Positions 1 to 8,298 of a stretch of DNA of 15,545 nt are shown here, in pieces; positions within the stretch are counted from its first letter, which is position 1; each line of letters opens with the position of its first letter. This DNA is from Cephalothrix spiralis (taxonomy: Eukaryota > Nemertea > Palaeonemertea > Archinemertea > Cephalotrichidae): positions 1 through 15,545 of the forward strand of contig JAUCNG010001125.1 of assembly GCA_032353305.1 (NCBI GenBank), read 5' to 3'. The notes below the pieces were generated by a model. The model was not told the DNA's origin and searched no databases. It saw only the letters and a program-made list of their open reading frames with translations. The position numbers and the translations under genes were made by a program.

Positions 1-362
1 GTTTATATATGTACTTGTATGTTCTTTTTAATGTACTTTTTACTATCTGATAATTCTATGTGTGCTATTTTATAATGCAATAATTATGTATATATCATGT
101 ATTTGTAGGAATATTTTTTCCCTGTCAATAAACATTATCATATTATGAAGATTGTTGACTTATTACTGGTTTTATGAGCGACAAAAATAAAGACTCGAGA
201 ATGCGTAACTAAGGACAGGTCCGTTCCTAGGAACATGCGCGATATGCTTTAGTAATATATTCATAACATGACACACGTAACTATGGAAAATTATTATGGC
301 TATGGCAACAGAAAAACATTTATGAAGTGAGATAAGGGGATACAAAATTTGCATCATTACAA
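1..362. other. 3' flank, no gene seen
   Basis: AT-rich sequence with no credible coding region on either strand. A plus-strand AATAAA occurs at 127-132 and could be the poly(A) signal of a convergent gene to the left, but no coding evidence supports that. Confidence 0.4.
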
Positions 363-375
363 TCAGTAGCACTGT

Positions 376-381
376 TTTATT
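376..381 (-). terminator. Candidate poly(A) signal of the Phafin gene
   Basis: AATAAA on the minus strand lies 156 nt past the stop codon, with a T-rich stretch downstream on that strand. It is the only canonical minus-strand signal I found in the 3' flank, and it supports transcription ending here with position 537 as the true stop. Confidence 0.4.
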
Positions 382-536
382 CTTCTAAGCTTAAATCCCA
401 TTTGTACCTCCCTTGTTTTTGAACTGATTTGCACCAAATCTTTTTTATCTAGCAGAGACTCGTCTCGTCGGTTACTTTTTATACACTGTTATATCCTGGC
501 TTCGGTTCTACGAAATATGGTGTATTTACCGCACGA

Positions 537-725
537 TTAAGTCGCGTTTGAGTTTGGTTTAAACTTACCAGCAGGTACATTATCAGTAAGTGTTTCAGTA
601 GCTCCTGATAGAGATGTAAAACAAGTATCACAGACACGTTGTGGCTTTTCTGACTGCTGAGGTAGAACCCATTTCTTCGCTGAACAGCCATTGCAGACCA
701 CTTTTCCACACTTTCGGCAATGGTG
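537..725 (-). CDS. PLEKHF2: Phafin gene last coding exon, second half of FYVE domain
   Basis: The exon begins with HHCRKCG after a TTTTCAG acceptor and runs to a TAA at 539-537. It supplies six of the eight FYVE cysteines. A strong donor-like GTAAGT lies inside it at 568-563, just after residue Ala225, so an alternative splice to a further 3' exon cannot be excluded. As read here, the tail after the FYVE domain is about 27 residues and lacks any acidic run. Confidence 0.88.
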   Translation of the reverse strand, partial: HHCRKCGKVVCNGCSAKKWVLPQQSEKPQRVCDTCFTSLSGATETLTDNVPAGKFKPNSNAT

Positions 726-3700
726 CTGAAAATAAGGAATGGGGCAAATGTAAAATAATACCAATATATGGTGTCAAGCACCCTTTCGGATACAAAATAT
801 AGGAAATATTGGACCTTTTTTTGCATCAAAAACATTTGTCGGTGACCACCTTCCCCTAGCACTGGGGGAAACCGGCAAGGAATGATAGCTGGGTAGAGCG
901 CCGACCATATTTTGATGAAATATTTTGCAGTTAACAGGTTAATATTAGACTACATAAAGATGTATTCCGGTAAGGATTTGAACCGATGGCTTATCTTAAT
1001 TGTATTTTTGCTGAAAAAAAACTTAGAAAATTTGGATAGAAAATTAGACAAAAACAAAGCCTTTACTTCCGGTAATTGACCTACCTGCTCCTAATAATTT
1101 TAAAATTATCGAAGGCAGATGTTATTCAAGTTCACAGCTACAACTGCTACCTGCAGACTCTCTAAATCAGTCTGAACGGAGAACGTTCTCTTGTTAATCG
1201 CTTTTCGCAGTGAGTGGCTTATGCTAAAAGTAATTTGATGTAGATATTACGAGCATCAGGCATTCATGAGGATTGGTACAGTAAAATCTTACCCTTCGAT
1301 TAAGAACATTGAATTCTGTTTTCTTACATTCCATGCACGACGAAACACTAGAATCAGGCACCCAAACTGGACTATCATCTATATTTTGAGCAGTTTTACC
1401 ACCTTAAATTACACATAAATGTTAAAATATCACTTAACATGTTTATTAGGACTCGAATAATGACAAAAAGTTCTTAAGGTATCAGTCAAGAGCTATATTT
1501 AGTCTTAACCAATTTATTAATGTGAGTGGAAGTAACTCATTTAGAAAGTTTTACTTGGAAAGTTTCCTTTTTGAATATATTTACTTTTCTATGGTTATCT
1601 TGCAAAAAACGGAAATACAGATATTATAGCTATGATGAAGGCACACCTGTACCTCGATCTCGAGATTTCCTAATTTTTTACGAGGTAAATTATAATGGTA
1701 CATAACATGTCTTATTTAAAACAAATAGTTTTTTAGTTAATTTTTTTAATAGTTCTAAAGAGAATAGACCAAATACAGTATACACAATCTTGAGATGATT
1801 ATCTAGCTTAAGTTTTTTTTCTCTCGATATCATTTTAGTTTTTGAGAAAATTGACGTCAAAGTTTTTGTAAAAAAAAACTGTTTAAGTTCAACATAGAAT
1901 ATTTAATTTTTTTTAATTGGTACTAATTGGTACTTTCTCATGATGGTGGTTACGTGGTTTAGTCCTTTTTTGGAAAAAAATGAACTAATAAACTTAAAGT
2001 TAGTTTTTCCCCTTTATAGAAATATAAAAGTTGTTATATTAAATTTTTGTTTCGCTAAACCTAAAGATTAAAATAAAAACTTGTAATTACGTTTGGTCAA
2101 TATATCTTGGACACATTTCTGGATATGGGCCATCCATTCGGCTTTTTCAGATGACGTGGCTGCAAAGACTGTGAATGACTTTTTCGGACTTATTATTTGC
2201 CATCCGTTCTTCAATGCTGCAAAAGGATTAAAAAAAACATCATAAAATGCAAACAATTTATGGTGATGTTATATATATTCATGCTTAATTATACATAAAG
2301 TATGCAAATTCATATTCATTTATCAAGAACAAGGCAAAAGGTATAACTTATTAACTTGTTTTTTCTTCTTCACATCTACTTTATTAGATGACATTACCCT
2401 ATTAAATGCATATTTGGTATTTTTAGATACAAAGAAAACAAATTCTAGTGGCCAGGCATGATAGCTAATTTTGGTTTATTTATTTTTTTCAAAACATAAT
2501 CAATGCATCAAACTTTTAATAGATATTATCAGGATTCAGGAATACATATTTATTCCTGATACTATTAACATTATCGTAATCAAATTTAACAACTAAAGGA
2601 GTCAAAGACTACAAAAAATCATATTCTGTGATTTCTAAATCATAATTTGCTATATTTTTATTTACATAAATGATTTGATGATTATAAATGGCGTGATTTA
2701 AATTCATCTTAAATTTGATTTGACTGATTATAATGCTATTAATTTTCTTTATTAGATGACATCAATTAATTATCAGCCACAGTTATTTAACATATCTAAT
2801 ATAATTGTTTTTATTAAATGAAACATGATAAGGAAGTATTTTCCTATCTATTTAGATGGTAAACCAACAATATTTGTCAGATACTAAATAAAGGTCAAAT
2901 ATCTGGTACAAATATTAGTGGGAAAATTTATCATCAGAAATGTTAAATGAAATTTCGACATTGGGGAGGGGATGAAACATACACATGTAAATACTTTATG
3001 ATATACCTATGAAACTGATAGATCAAATAAATTTGTAGCCTATTATTTCGATTATAATAAATTTGCCAATTAGGTATAATCAATATCGGATTTAAGATCC
3101 GATATTGCTATAATAGATTAAAGATCATTAGATTTAAGACATATGGAAATTTTGGGTATTCATTATTTAAAAAACCCATTTTTGGCCGTTAACAAACTTT
3201 GGTCAACATTTTCATCAAAAAGACGAGAGGCCCCATAATGGAGTCTCAACCCTCCGCAAAAAATGAATCCAGATTTTTTTTTAAGTTTTCAGAATATAAT
3301 GGTTGATAGGGTTTAAAGCCGCCTCTGAGATTTGAGTAAAGGCCGAAAATGAGTTTCAAAAAGAATTCCATAAATCCTGATAAATCTATGTATATTCATT
3401 TAATAGAGGACATTTTGAAATAAAAATTTTAAATGCATGCATTGGGCCGGGAATGGAAAGGTTTAGGAAGATAGTGAAGGAATGATTCTGATTCCTAATT
3501 TGGTAACTTCTCATCTTAGGATTCCTACCAATTAACTTTTTGTTAATAGGGAAAATTTGAAATCATCTTGGCCTTTAATTTTGATTTGAAGATGAGGTTT
3601 TGGCCTAGAAGCTTTGATCAGATACCGAATCACCAGGAATCACTGCAGATATAATTGCATATTTAGGCAGGTAGAATTGCTTGGATAGCTATAAAGCTGA

Positions 3701-6700
3701 TACAAAATCCCTACCTTCTGGATCATTTACACCTGTTGCAAAAATAATGAGCATGCAAGTTCACTAACTTAGTTTCATGAGGGGTCATGGGAAAAAATGT
3801 GCATACTGATGCTATAACGGACGGGTGGATTATAAGAGATCACAAAACAAATTTCATGAAAAAAAAGGTCCGATAGGGGTGGCCGGATTCGGGGTAAGAC
3901 CCCCAAATTCGAGCCGGGGCCCAACCACGACCCCGATATTTTAAAAATAAACAAAAGCCATTTCGAGTTTCTGGACAACAGATAAAGCTAATGACCAGAG
4001 TCGTCGAGTAGGGATTATTAACAAACTATTCAGGGCCAAACACGACGGCGGACCTCGATCCCTGCACTGATATGTCAACCCGAAATCCGGTCATCAATCC
4101 CAACCCAAAACGTCGTTTATCCAAAACGGGATCGTGCCAAATTAGAAACTCTCAACAGCAGTTAATTGTAGGTGCACTCCAGATTCGGCCTTTTAAACTG
4201 TAACTGAGACCTGTGCTCCTACAGCCCAAGCAAAGGTGGTCAACCTTCACCGAGTTTCTATTTGGCTTTTTTATCCATTGAGTCACATGTATCATTACAG
4301 TATATACGTATATCAAGTCTTTTATTTTCCCTTGCATTACAGAAGTATAATTATTAAGTGTCGAGCCGAGCAAAGCTAGGCAAGCAAAATTGGGACCAAG
4401 GGCCATATTTTATGATATCCTTAACTGCTATGATAACTATGAGACCTGTAAATGTACAACATGTACCGCATTTTCCTATAAATTAACAAAATGCATTGAC
4501 GGTAGCATTAAAGGCGATAACATGCAACTTAGGAAATAGTACAAACCAATCCCAGCAACAGTAACTTTTTGAAATAAAAATAAAACGATAATTTCATTCA
4601 TCAATTTATATCAATAACGGTCCTTGATATTATCGGCGGATAGTTTAAGAAAATATTGATCGACAATCAAATGTTATTTTGTGTAATCATATAATTAGAC
4701 CAATTAACCAATATTTGACACGTATAATAAATATAGGATTGCATTCACAGTGATGGAAAAACGAATAACTAGGTAACACGGTGAAATAAATAATTTCGTG
4801 TTAAACAATCAGTATTGTTCAGAATAATTCGAAACCCGTTTTTTAAACAAATATTCATAAATCCATCTAGCAATACTTAGATATTCGAAACAATATGGCT
4901 CTAATTGAGGTATCCCAATATTTGATTGGCAAGGGCAAAAATGGTTCAAAGAGGGGGGGGGCCCTCAAACAGTTTTGCATATTGGCCGGTAGTTGACCCC
5001 AATAAACTATATATATATATATATATATGGGGATGGAGGACAACAAACATGATTTTTCTTGACTTTTTTGAAAAATCACGTTTTCTGCCAATCTTGGCAG
5101 ATATTACATTATTTGAGGAAAACATATTGATTTTTTTCTCTCGTAATCAAACATTTATTAAGAATGTTGATCGACTGAAAAAGCAGTATAAGATGGCGAA
5201 GCCCCAACCTGACCATTCCGGTTCACTAAACAACCTCAAAACACCCACGCAAACCATCACTACTTTGACATTTATTTTCACTTTTCAAACCAGGGTAAGA
5301 AAAACACCGAACCCAAACCATCACAAATTTGGCATCTCTTTTCAGACCAGGCTATCCAAACTATCACTAGTTTGATATTTATTATCACTTTTCAGACCTA
5401 AAATCGAAAATGTGTATGGGGTGTAGGGTCCATCAGGTGCCATATCCAAATTGTACCGAAGAAATGAATATTAAGATTAACACATGAAGACATCAAAGCG
5501 TTAAATAAAACAGCCAACACCATCACAGAAACAATGCTGTTATTAGAAGAAGAAGCACCCCCTCACGGGATCCAGGCGTGTGAACATAGATGAAAAATAA
5601 TTATTATTTGTAAAAAAATGGCGTTTGAATAATTCTGAAAAATACCTTCAGTGATACATAAGAAAAACTGAATTGAAATTAGTTTAGCAGTAAGTTCATA
5701 CCTCCTTCATCCTTGACTGCTTGTAATTTTACATCGGCTAAATCGAGTATATGTTGCTGGTTATACTGAAAAATATAGATATAAAAATGTCAATTTCAAG
5801 ACAATAAAGATAAACAATCGACTCTCTAAGTTTTAAAGCTTTCTTTAGTATATATGATTAACAGTATTTGAAGCATTCAATTGGAGCAGGAGTCCAGAGG
5901 TAGTTATGGCTAAACTGGGACTGGTGATATTGTTCTGTATTAAATCGAGTTCACCAATGAGCATTGTTAAATAAATTAAATCAAATATACATGTTGTCAA
6001 AATATCCTGACCATGCCTTGTATGGTTTTTCCAAAAGTGTATCTTTAATAAAACAAGCTCAGACAAAGCGAAAGTAACTTTTTCTTATTATTGTAACTAA
6101 TTATTGCGGTTTTTCTGACTTAGCTATGAATAAAAGACTAGATTTATGGGTACAACTTCACCATCAAAGTCATGGTTTCATTGATTTCAAGTAACGTTAT
6201 AGGAAGTAATTCATTACTTTTTGTGAAAACAATTTCCACAATGAAATATAATTTTGGAAATGACTTAAAAAATGTTACCTTCTTTTTAGCTATCATAATG
6301 TTGCCATAGACAAGAACATCATTGAATAAAAAGAATTGTCTAGCTTTAGCCTTCTTTCTACACATCTTCATAAGAACACCCTCTCCAACTAAAACACGGC
6401 CTGGAGCAGTTAAAGTCTAAAAAGAGAGAGAGGGAATAAATTCAAAAAAATATTTAAGAGACAGAACAAGTTGTCAAGTCTTTAATATAATAATAAAGAT
6501 TTTTATTAATTAATATCTTCATAACATTCAATGTGTCAGATAATGAACTAAAAACCCAAAGATTAATCATTTGTATGCATCTAGTCTCCTAGTTAAAGAA
6601 TTTTTTTTTACCTCTCCTGAAGTACCAAAACATTTTTCTACAGTTTGGATTCTCCTGTTATTTGCTTCACTGTTTACTGCAAAAAAAATATAGATAATTA

Positions 6701-7988
6701 AATATTAACAATCTTCTATAATATGGCCTGGGAAATTAAAAAAAATTAAGATTTTCCACTAGTACCAGAAAATTTGAATTGTCCATTATTATTTTATCTG
6801 CTATTCAAAGTGGTTCTGCAGTAAAAATGCCAGCCAGTGAGGAACAGCATCAACTTATTGTGAAGATTTATCAGGAAAATTGATCAATTAAGAGAATGTG
6901 GAACACCTCACTTCAATCATTATTCAAAAAAATTGACATAGTCCGGCAACTTGGGCTAGTGGCCCAGCTCATCCTGGGCCAGGCGCTCAGCAAATGCCAT
7001 CTAAATATATATATATATATATACTAGAGGCAATCTCAAAATGTTCATTCAGTTATTTCTCTGAGTTCAACTGACAGATAGGGGAGGGGTTGAGGCATGG
7101 ACAGATTGAAAAATTGAAGTGTCAAATTGATATAATAGATGTTAATTTTGAATTTCAAGGTAGTTTGATTTGGTGACATACAATAAATGTTCTTGTTACA
7201 TGATGTGAGCAAGCGGCTTAAAAAAATGTAATTTTTTTCATTTAAAAATTGCATCAAATTGATTAGCAATAAAACTTACGCCAATTATAACAATAGCTGC
7301 CATTGATGTCCATCTGCATTGCAGTGCATTCATTTTATGCGACTGTCACTGGGAGTACATTTGTTTCAAAAAATGCCAAATGGATATGCATTTAACGTAC
7401 AAGAACATCGAAGAATTTACGATTTTAACAAAAAAACATATGAGAATTGAGATAAAAATAAGAGACTGCTCGAAAATCTGAAATTTCTTTGTTCAAAAGG
7501 TGGTGCGATGCTGATGGTAAAAAGGACATTTTTTGTATGTCGCTTTGAAGGGAGGGGGTAAAACCTGTCTGTCAGTTGTCCTTATAGAAAAAAACTGTCA
7601 ACATATTGAGAATGAGATGGCTCCTAAAATTTTTGCTATGATGTTTTATTTCTTTTCCAAGACTTCCAGGTCTAAAATAATTTTCCATTTTCATCGTTCC
7701 AGTCAGAACTTTAGACCATTACCCCAAATGGTTGTTAATGATCTAAGTATAGAATATGACACCAAAACAAATACAATGCTGAAACCACTGAAATCAATTT
7801 TTGACACTGAAATGGGATCAATCAAAACAATAGCATAAAATAATTTATCTTTAACATTGGACTAAGAAATTCAGAACTATCTTTCTTCATAAAATGAGTA
7901 AATTTTCTTTATTTCAAAGATATTTAGGTAGTTTTATTAGAAGGGAAGGTTTATTATTTCGGAAACACCTACCGAGCCTGTCCACCAT
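537..7988 (-). CDS. PLEKHF2: Phafin-family PH + FYVE domain protein (PLEKHF1/2-like), 7 coding exons
   Basis: Join of 7988-7973, 6676-6612, 6416-6279, 5765-5702, 2216-2091, 1402-1293 and 725-537 on the minus strand. All introns are GT-AG, and frame is kept throughout (phases 1,0,0,1,1,0), giving 708 nt and 235 residues including MVDRL at the N-terminus. The PH domain spans about residues 35-132, with the basic [13 protein letters not shown] strand (48-60) and the C-terminal-helix Trp122 (SEKAEWM). The FYVE domain spans about 148-210 with all signatures: WVPD (150-153), RRHHCRKCG (172-180), RVC (203-205), and eight zinc-ligand cysteines 159, 162, 176, 179, 184, 187, 205, 208. Family knowledge: Phafins bind PI3P on early endosomes and lysosomes and act in endosome fusion, macropinocytosis and autophagy. 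Vertebrate PLEKHF2 is about 249 residues and ends in a poly-Asp tail. Here the tail is short and not acidic. The start matches the family MVDRL N-terminus and has a good Kozak context (AAGATGG). Assignment to PLEKHF2 rather than PLEKHF1 is by overall similarity; an invertebrate pro-orthologue is likely. Confidence 0.95.
726..1292 (-). other. Phafin intron 6, with tRNA-like SINE relic
   Basis: Intron of 567 nt between the two FYVE exons, with GTAAGA donor and TTTTCAG acceptor on the minus strand. It holds tRNA-promoter-like words (884-905 and 974-984, listed separately) and a short hairpin at about 851-868 (TTCCCC pairing with GGGGAA). Confidence 0.85.
884..984. repeat. Possible tRNA-derived SINE relic
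   Basis: On the plus strand, GATAGCTGGGTAGAGCGCCG (884-903) resembles a tRNA D-arm/A-box with about three bases missing. On the opposite strand, GGTTCAAATCC (984-974) is a perfect B-box word. The two lie in opposite orientations, so this is not one intact tRNA gene. It could be two SINE fragments or a rearranged one. Confidence 0.3.
1293..1402 (-). CDS. PLEKHF2: Phafin gene coding exon 6, first half of FYVE domain
   Basis: The exon contains the WVPD motif, the first CxxC zinc pair and the NRR that leads into the FYVE basic motif. Its acceptor (TTTAAG before position 1402) has a weak polypyrimidine tract, but the frame joins both neighbours exactly (C+GT giving Arg137) and the donor GTAAGA is good. 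No useful open reading frame marks this exon by itself. Confidence 0.92.
1403..2090 (-). other. Phafin intron 5, unremarkable
   Basis: AT-rich intron of 688 nt with many T and A runs. The only structure noted is a tandem duplication of AATTGGTACT around 1915-1935. No coding or transposon signal was recognised. Confidence 0.85.
2536..2559. repeat. Short inverted repeat
   Basis: TCAGGAATA (2536-2544) and TATTCCTGA (2551-2559) are exact reverse complements with a 6-nt loop. They may be a remnant of a small mobile element. Confidence 0.7.
3081..3107. repeat. Perfect 11-bp inverted repeat
   Basis: CAATATCGGAT (3081-3091) and ATCCGATATTG (3097-3107) are exact reverse complements separated by 5 nt. 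It lies inside an intron. No function is implied. Confidence 0.8.
5008..5028. repeat. (TA)n microsatellite
   Basis: An uninterrupted TA run of about 21 nt, preceded by a run of eight G then CCC at about 4954-4964. Confidence 0.95.
5233..5399 (+). repeat. Minisatellite, copy A (about 3 diverged units)
   Basis: Units of roughly 50-65 bp share AAAACACC, CAAACCATCAC, TTTGACATTT, CTTTTCAGACC and related words. Units start near 5233, 5305 and 5357 and become more diverged to the right. The same family recurs in the same orientation at 14774-14990, so this is a dispersed repeat and not a purely local duplication. Confidence 0.8.
5766..6278 (-). other. Phafin intron 3, unremarkable
   Basis: Intron of 513 nt splitting the PH domain after IAKKK, with GTAACA donor and TTTTTCAG acceptor on the minus strand. 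No embedded feature was recognised. Confidence 0.9.
6677..7972 (-). other. Phafin intron 1 (1.3 kb)
   Basis: First coding intron, GTAGGT donor. It carries a 7-bp perfect hairpin (6961-6980), a TA microsatellite (7005-7023) and a G-rich stretch near 7080. An open frame on the plus strand at 7533-7838 (101 codons) has no family features I recognise. Confidence 0.85.
6961..7023. repeat. GGCCCAG hairpin followed by (TA)n
   Basis: GGCCCAG (6961-6967) and CTGGGCC (6974-6980) form a perfect 7-bp stem with a 6-nt loop. About 25 nt later comes a TA run (7005-7023). A GC-rich stretch ending in a microsatellite resembles the 3' end of a SINE, but no tRNA-like head was identified. Confidence 0.45.
7973..7988 (-). 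CDS. PLEKHF2: Phafin gene coding exon 1 (16 nt)
   Basis: This tiny exon reads ATG GTG GAC AGG CTC G and then a GTAGGT donor. The orphan G joins TA at the start of exon 2 (6676) to make Val, followed by NSEANNRRI, which matches the conserved Phafin N-terminus. It is too short for an ORF search and was found by looking for the family's MVDRL start. Confidence 0.9.
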
Positions 7989-8002
7989 CTTGACCCATTA
8001 AT

Positions 8003-8012
8003 GTCACGTGAT
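8003..8012. promoter_or_regulatory. CLEAR-like E-box GTCACGTGAT
   Basis: This matches nine of the ten bases of the CLEAR consensus GTCACGTGAC, which TFEB/TFE3/MITF bind upstream of lysosomal and V-ATPase genes in vertebrates. It starts 15 bp upstream of the Phafin ATG. Binding in this organism is inferred only. Confidence 0.55.
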
Positions 8013-8221
8013 TTAAATTGCTGTCATATTCTTCGATTCGAATTTTTTAAAAATTCCAAAAAGGCTCAATTCGCGCTTAATAAAATAAAGAGCTGAAAGT
8101 GACTCAAGTTCGATATATTCTTCATTATTTTATACAACATAACGAATTAAAAATATTACAAAATAGATTTTAAGATCTTTAAACTATTATACGAAATCGC
8201 AGCTTATCGCTCTACTTTAAA

Positions 8222-8231
8222 GTCACATGAT
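8222..8231. promoter_or_regulatory. M-box-like E-box GTCACATGAT
   Basis: The TCACATGA core (TCATGTGA on the other strand) is a known MITF/TFE site variant. It lies about 70 bp upstream of the RNASEK ATG and mirrors the CLEAR-like site next to the other gene. Confidence 0.45.
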
Positions 8232-8245
8232 CCGAACGACATTTC

Positions 8246-8253
8246 ACTTCCGG
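8246..8253 (-). promoter_or_regulatory. ETS/GABP-type site CCGGAAGT
   Basis: ACTTCCGG on the plus strand is the canonical ETS motif common in TATA-less housekeeping and bidirectional promoters. It sits about 50 bp before the RNASEK ATG, a position typical of a start-site-proximal element. Confidence 0.5.
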
Positions 8254-8258
8254 GTTTC

Positions 8259-8288
8259 ATGATTGTACAGAAAAAAATAGAAAAATAA
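8259..8288 (+). other. Possible short upstream ORF of RNASEK
   Basis: An ATG at 8259 opens a nine-codon frame ending in TAA at 8286-8288, ten bases before the RNASEK start. It matters only if transcription begins upstream of 8259, which the sequence does not show. Confidence 0.3.
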
Positions 8289-8298
8289 ATCTATCAAA

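Larger units (their letters stand above)
2217..5701 (-). other. Phafin intron 4 (3.5 kb, repeat-rich)
   Basis: This largest intron splits the PH domain between KDEG and LKNGW. It contains two hairpins (2536-2559, 3081-3107), a 16-bp direct repeat (2379-2394 and 2747-2762), a GC-rich patch (about 3870-4150), a TA microsatellite (5008-5028) and a minisatellite (5233-5399). Short open frames inside it (for example 4152-4406 minus and 4926-5375 plus) show no recognisable protein family. Confidence 0.85.
7989..8298. promoter_or_regulatory. Divergent promoter between Phafin gene and RNASEK
   Basis: The two start codons are 310 bp apart and point away from each other, so this interval must carry both 5' UTRs and core promoters unless upstream exons exist. 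It contains two TFE/MITF-type E-box variants (8003-8012, 8222-8231) and an ETS-type site (8246-8253). No clear TATA box is seen at a suitable place, consistent with a housekeeping promoter. Confidence 0.75.

Noticed and set aside
479-862. Open frame of 127 codons on the minus strand over the last Phafin exon
   Set aside because: It is in another frame from the FYVE peptide and has no recognisable features. The 537-725 frame carries the FYVE cysteines and joins exon 6 in phase.
880-990. A functional tRNA gene
   Set aside because: A-box and B-box words are on opposite strands, and no acceptor stem or cloverleaf can be drawn.
4926-5375. Longest open frame in the window (149 codons, plus strand)
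   Set aside because: It runs through a TA microsatellite (giving an alternating Tyr-Ile run) and through the minisatellite, so its openness is a by-product of repeats.
5233-5399. CRISPR-like array
   Set aside because: Units are adjacent diverged minisatellite copies without unique spacers, and the DNA is eukaryotic.
7533-7838. 101-codon frame on the plus strand in Phafin intron 1
   Set aside because: No family motif, no splice partner and intronic position. GGGKT near its start is only a fragment of a P-loop pattern and lacks the rest of any ATPase signature.
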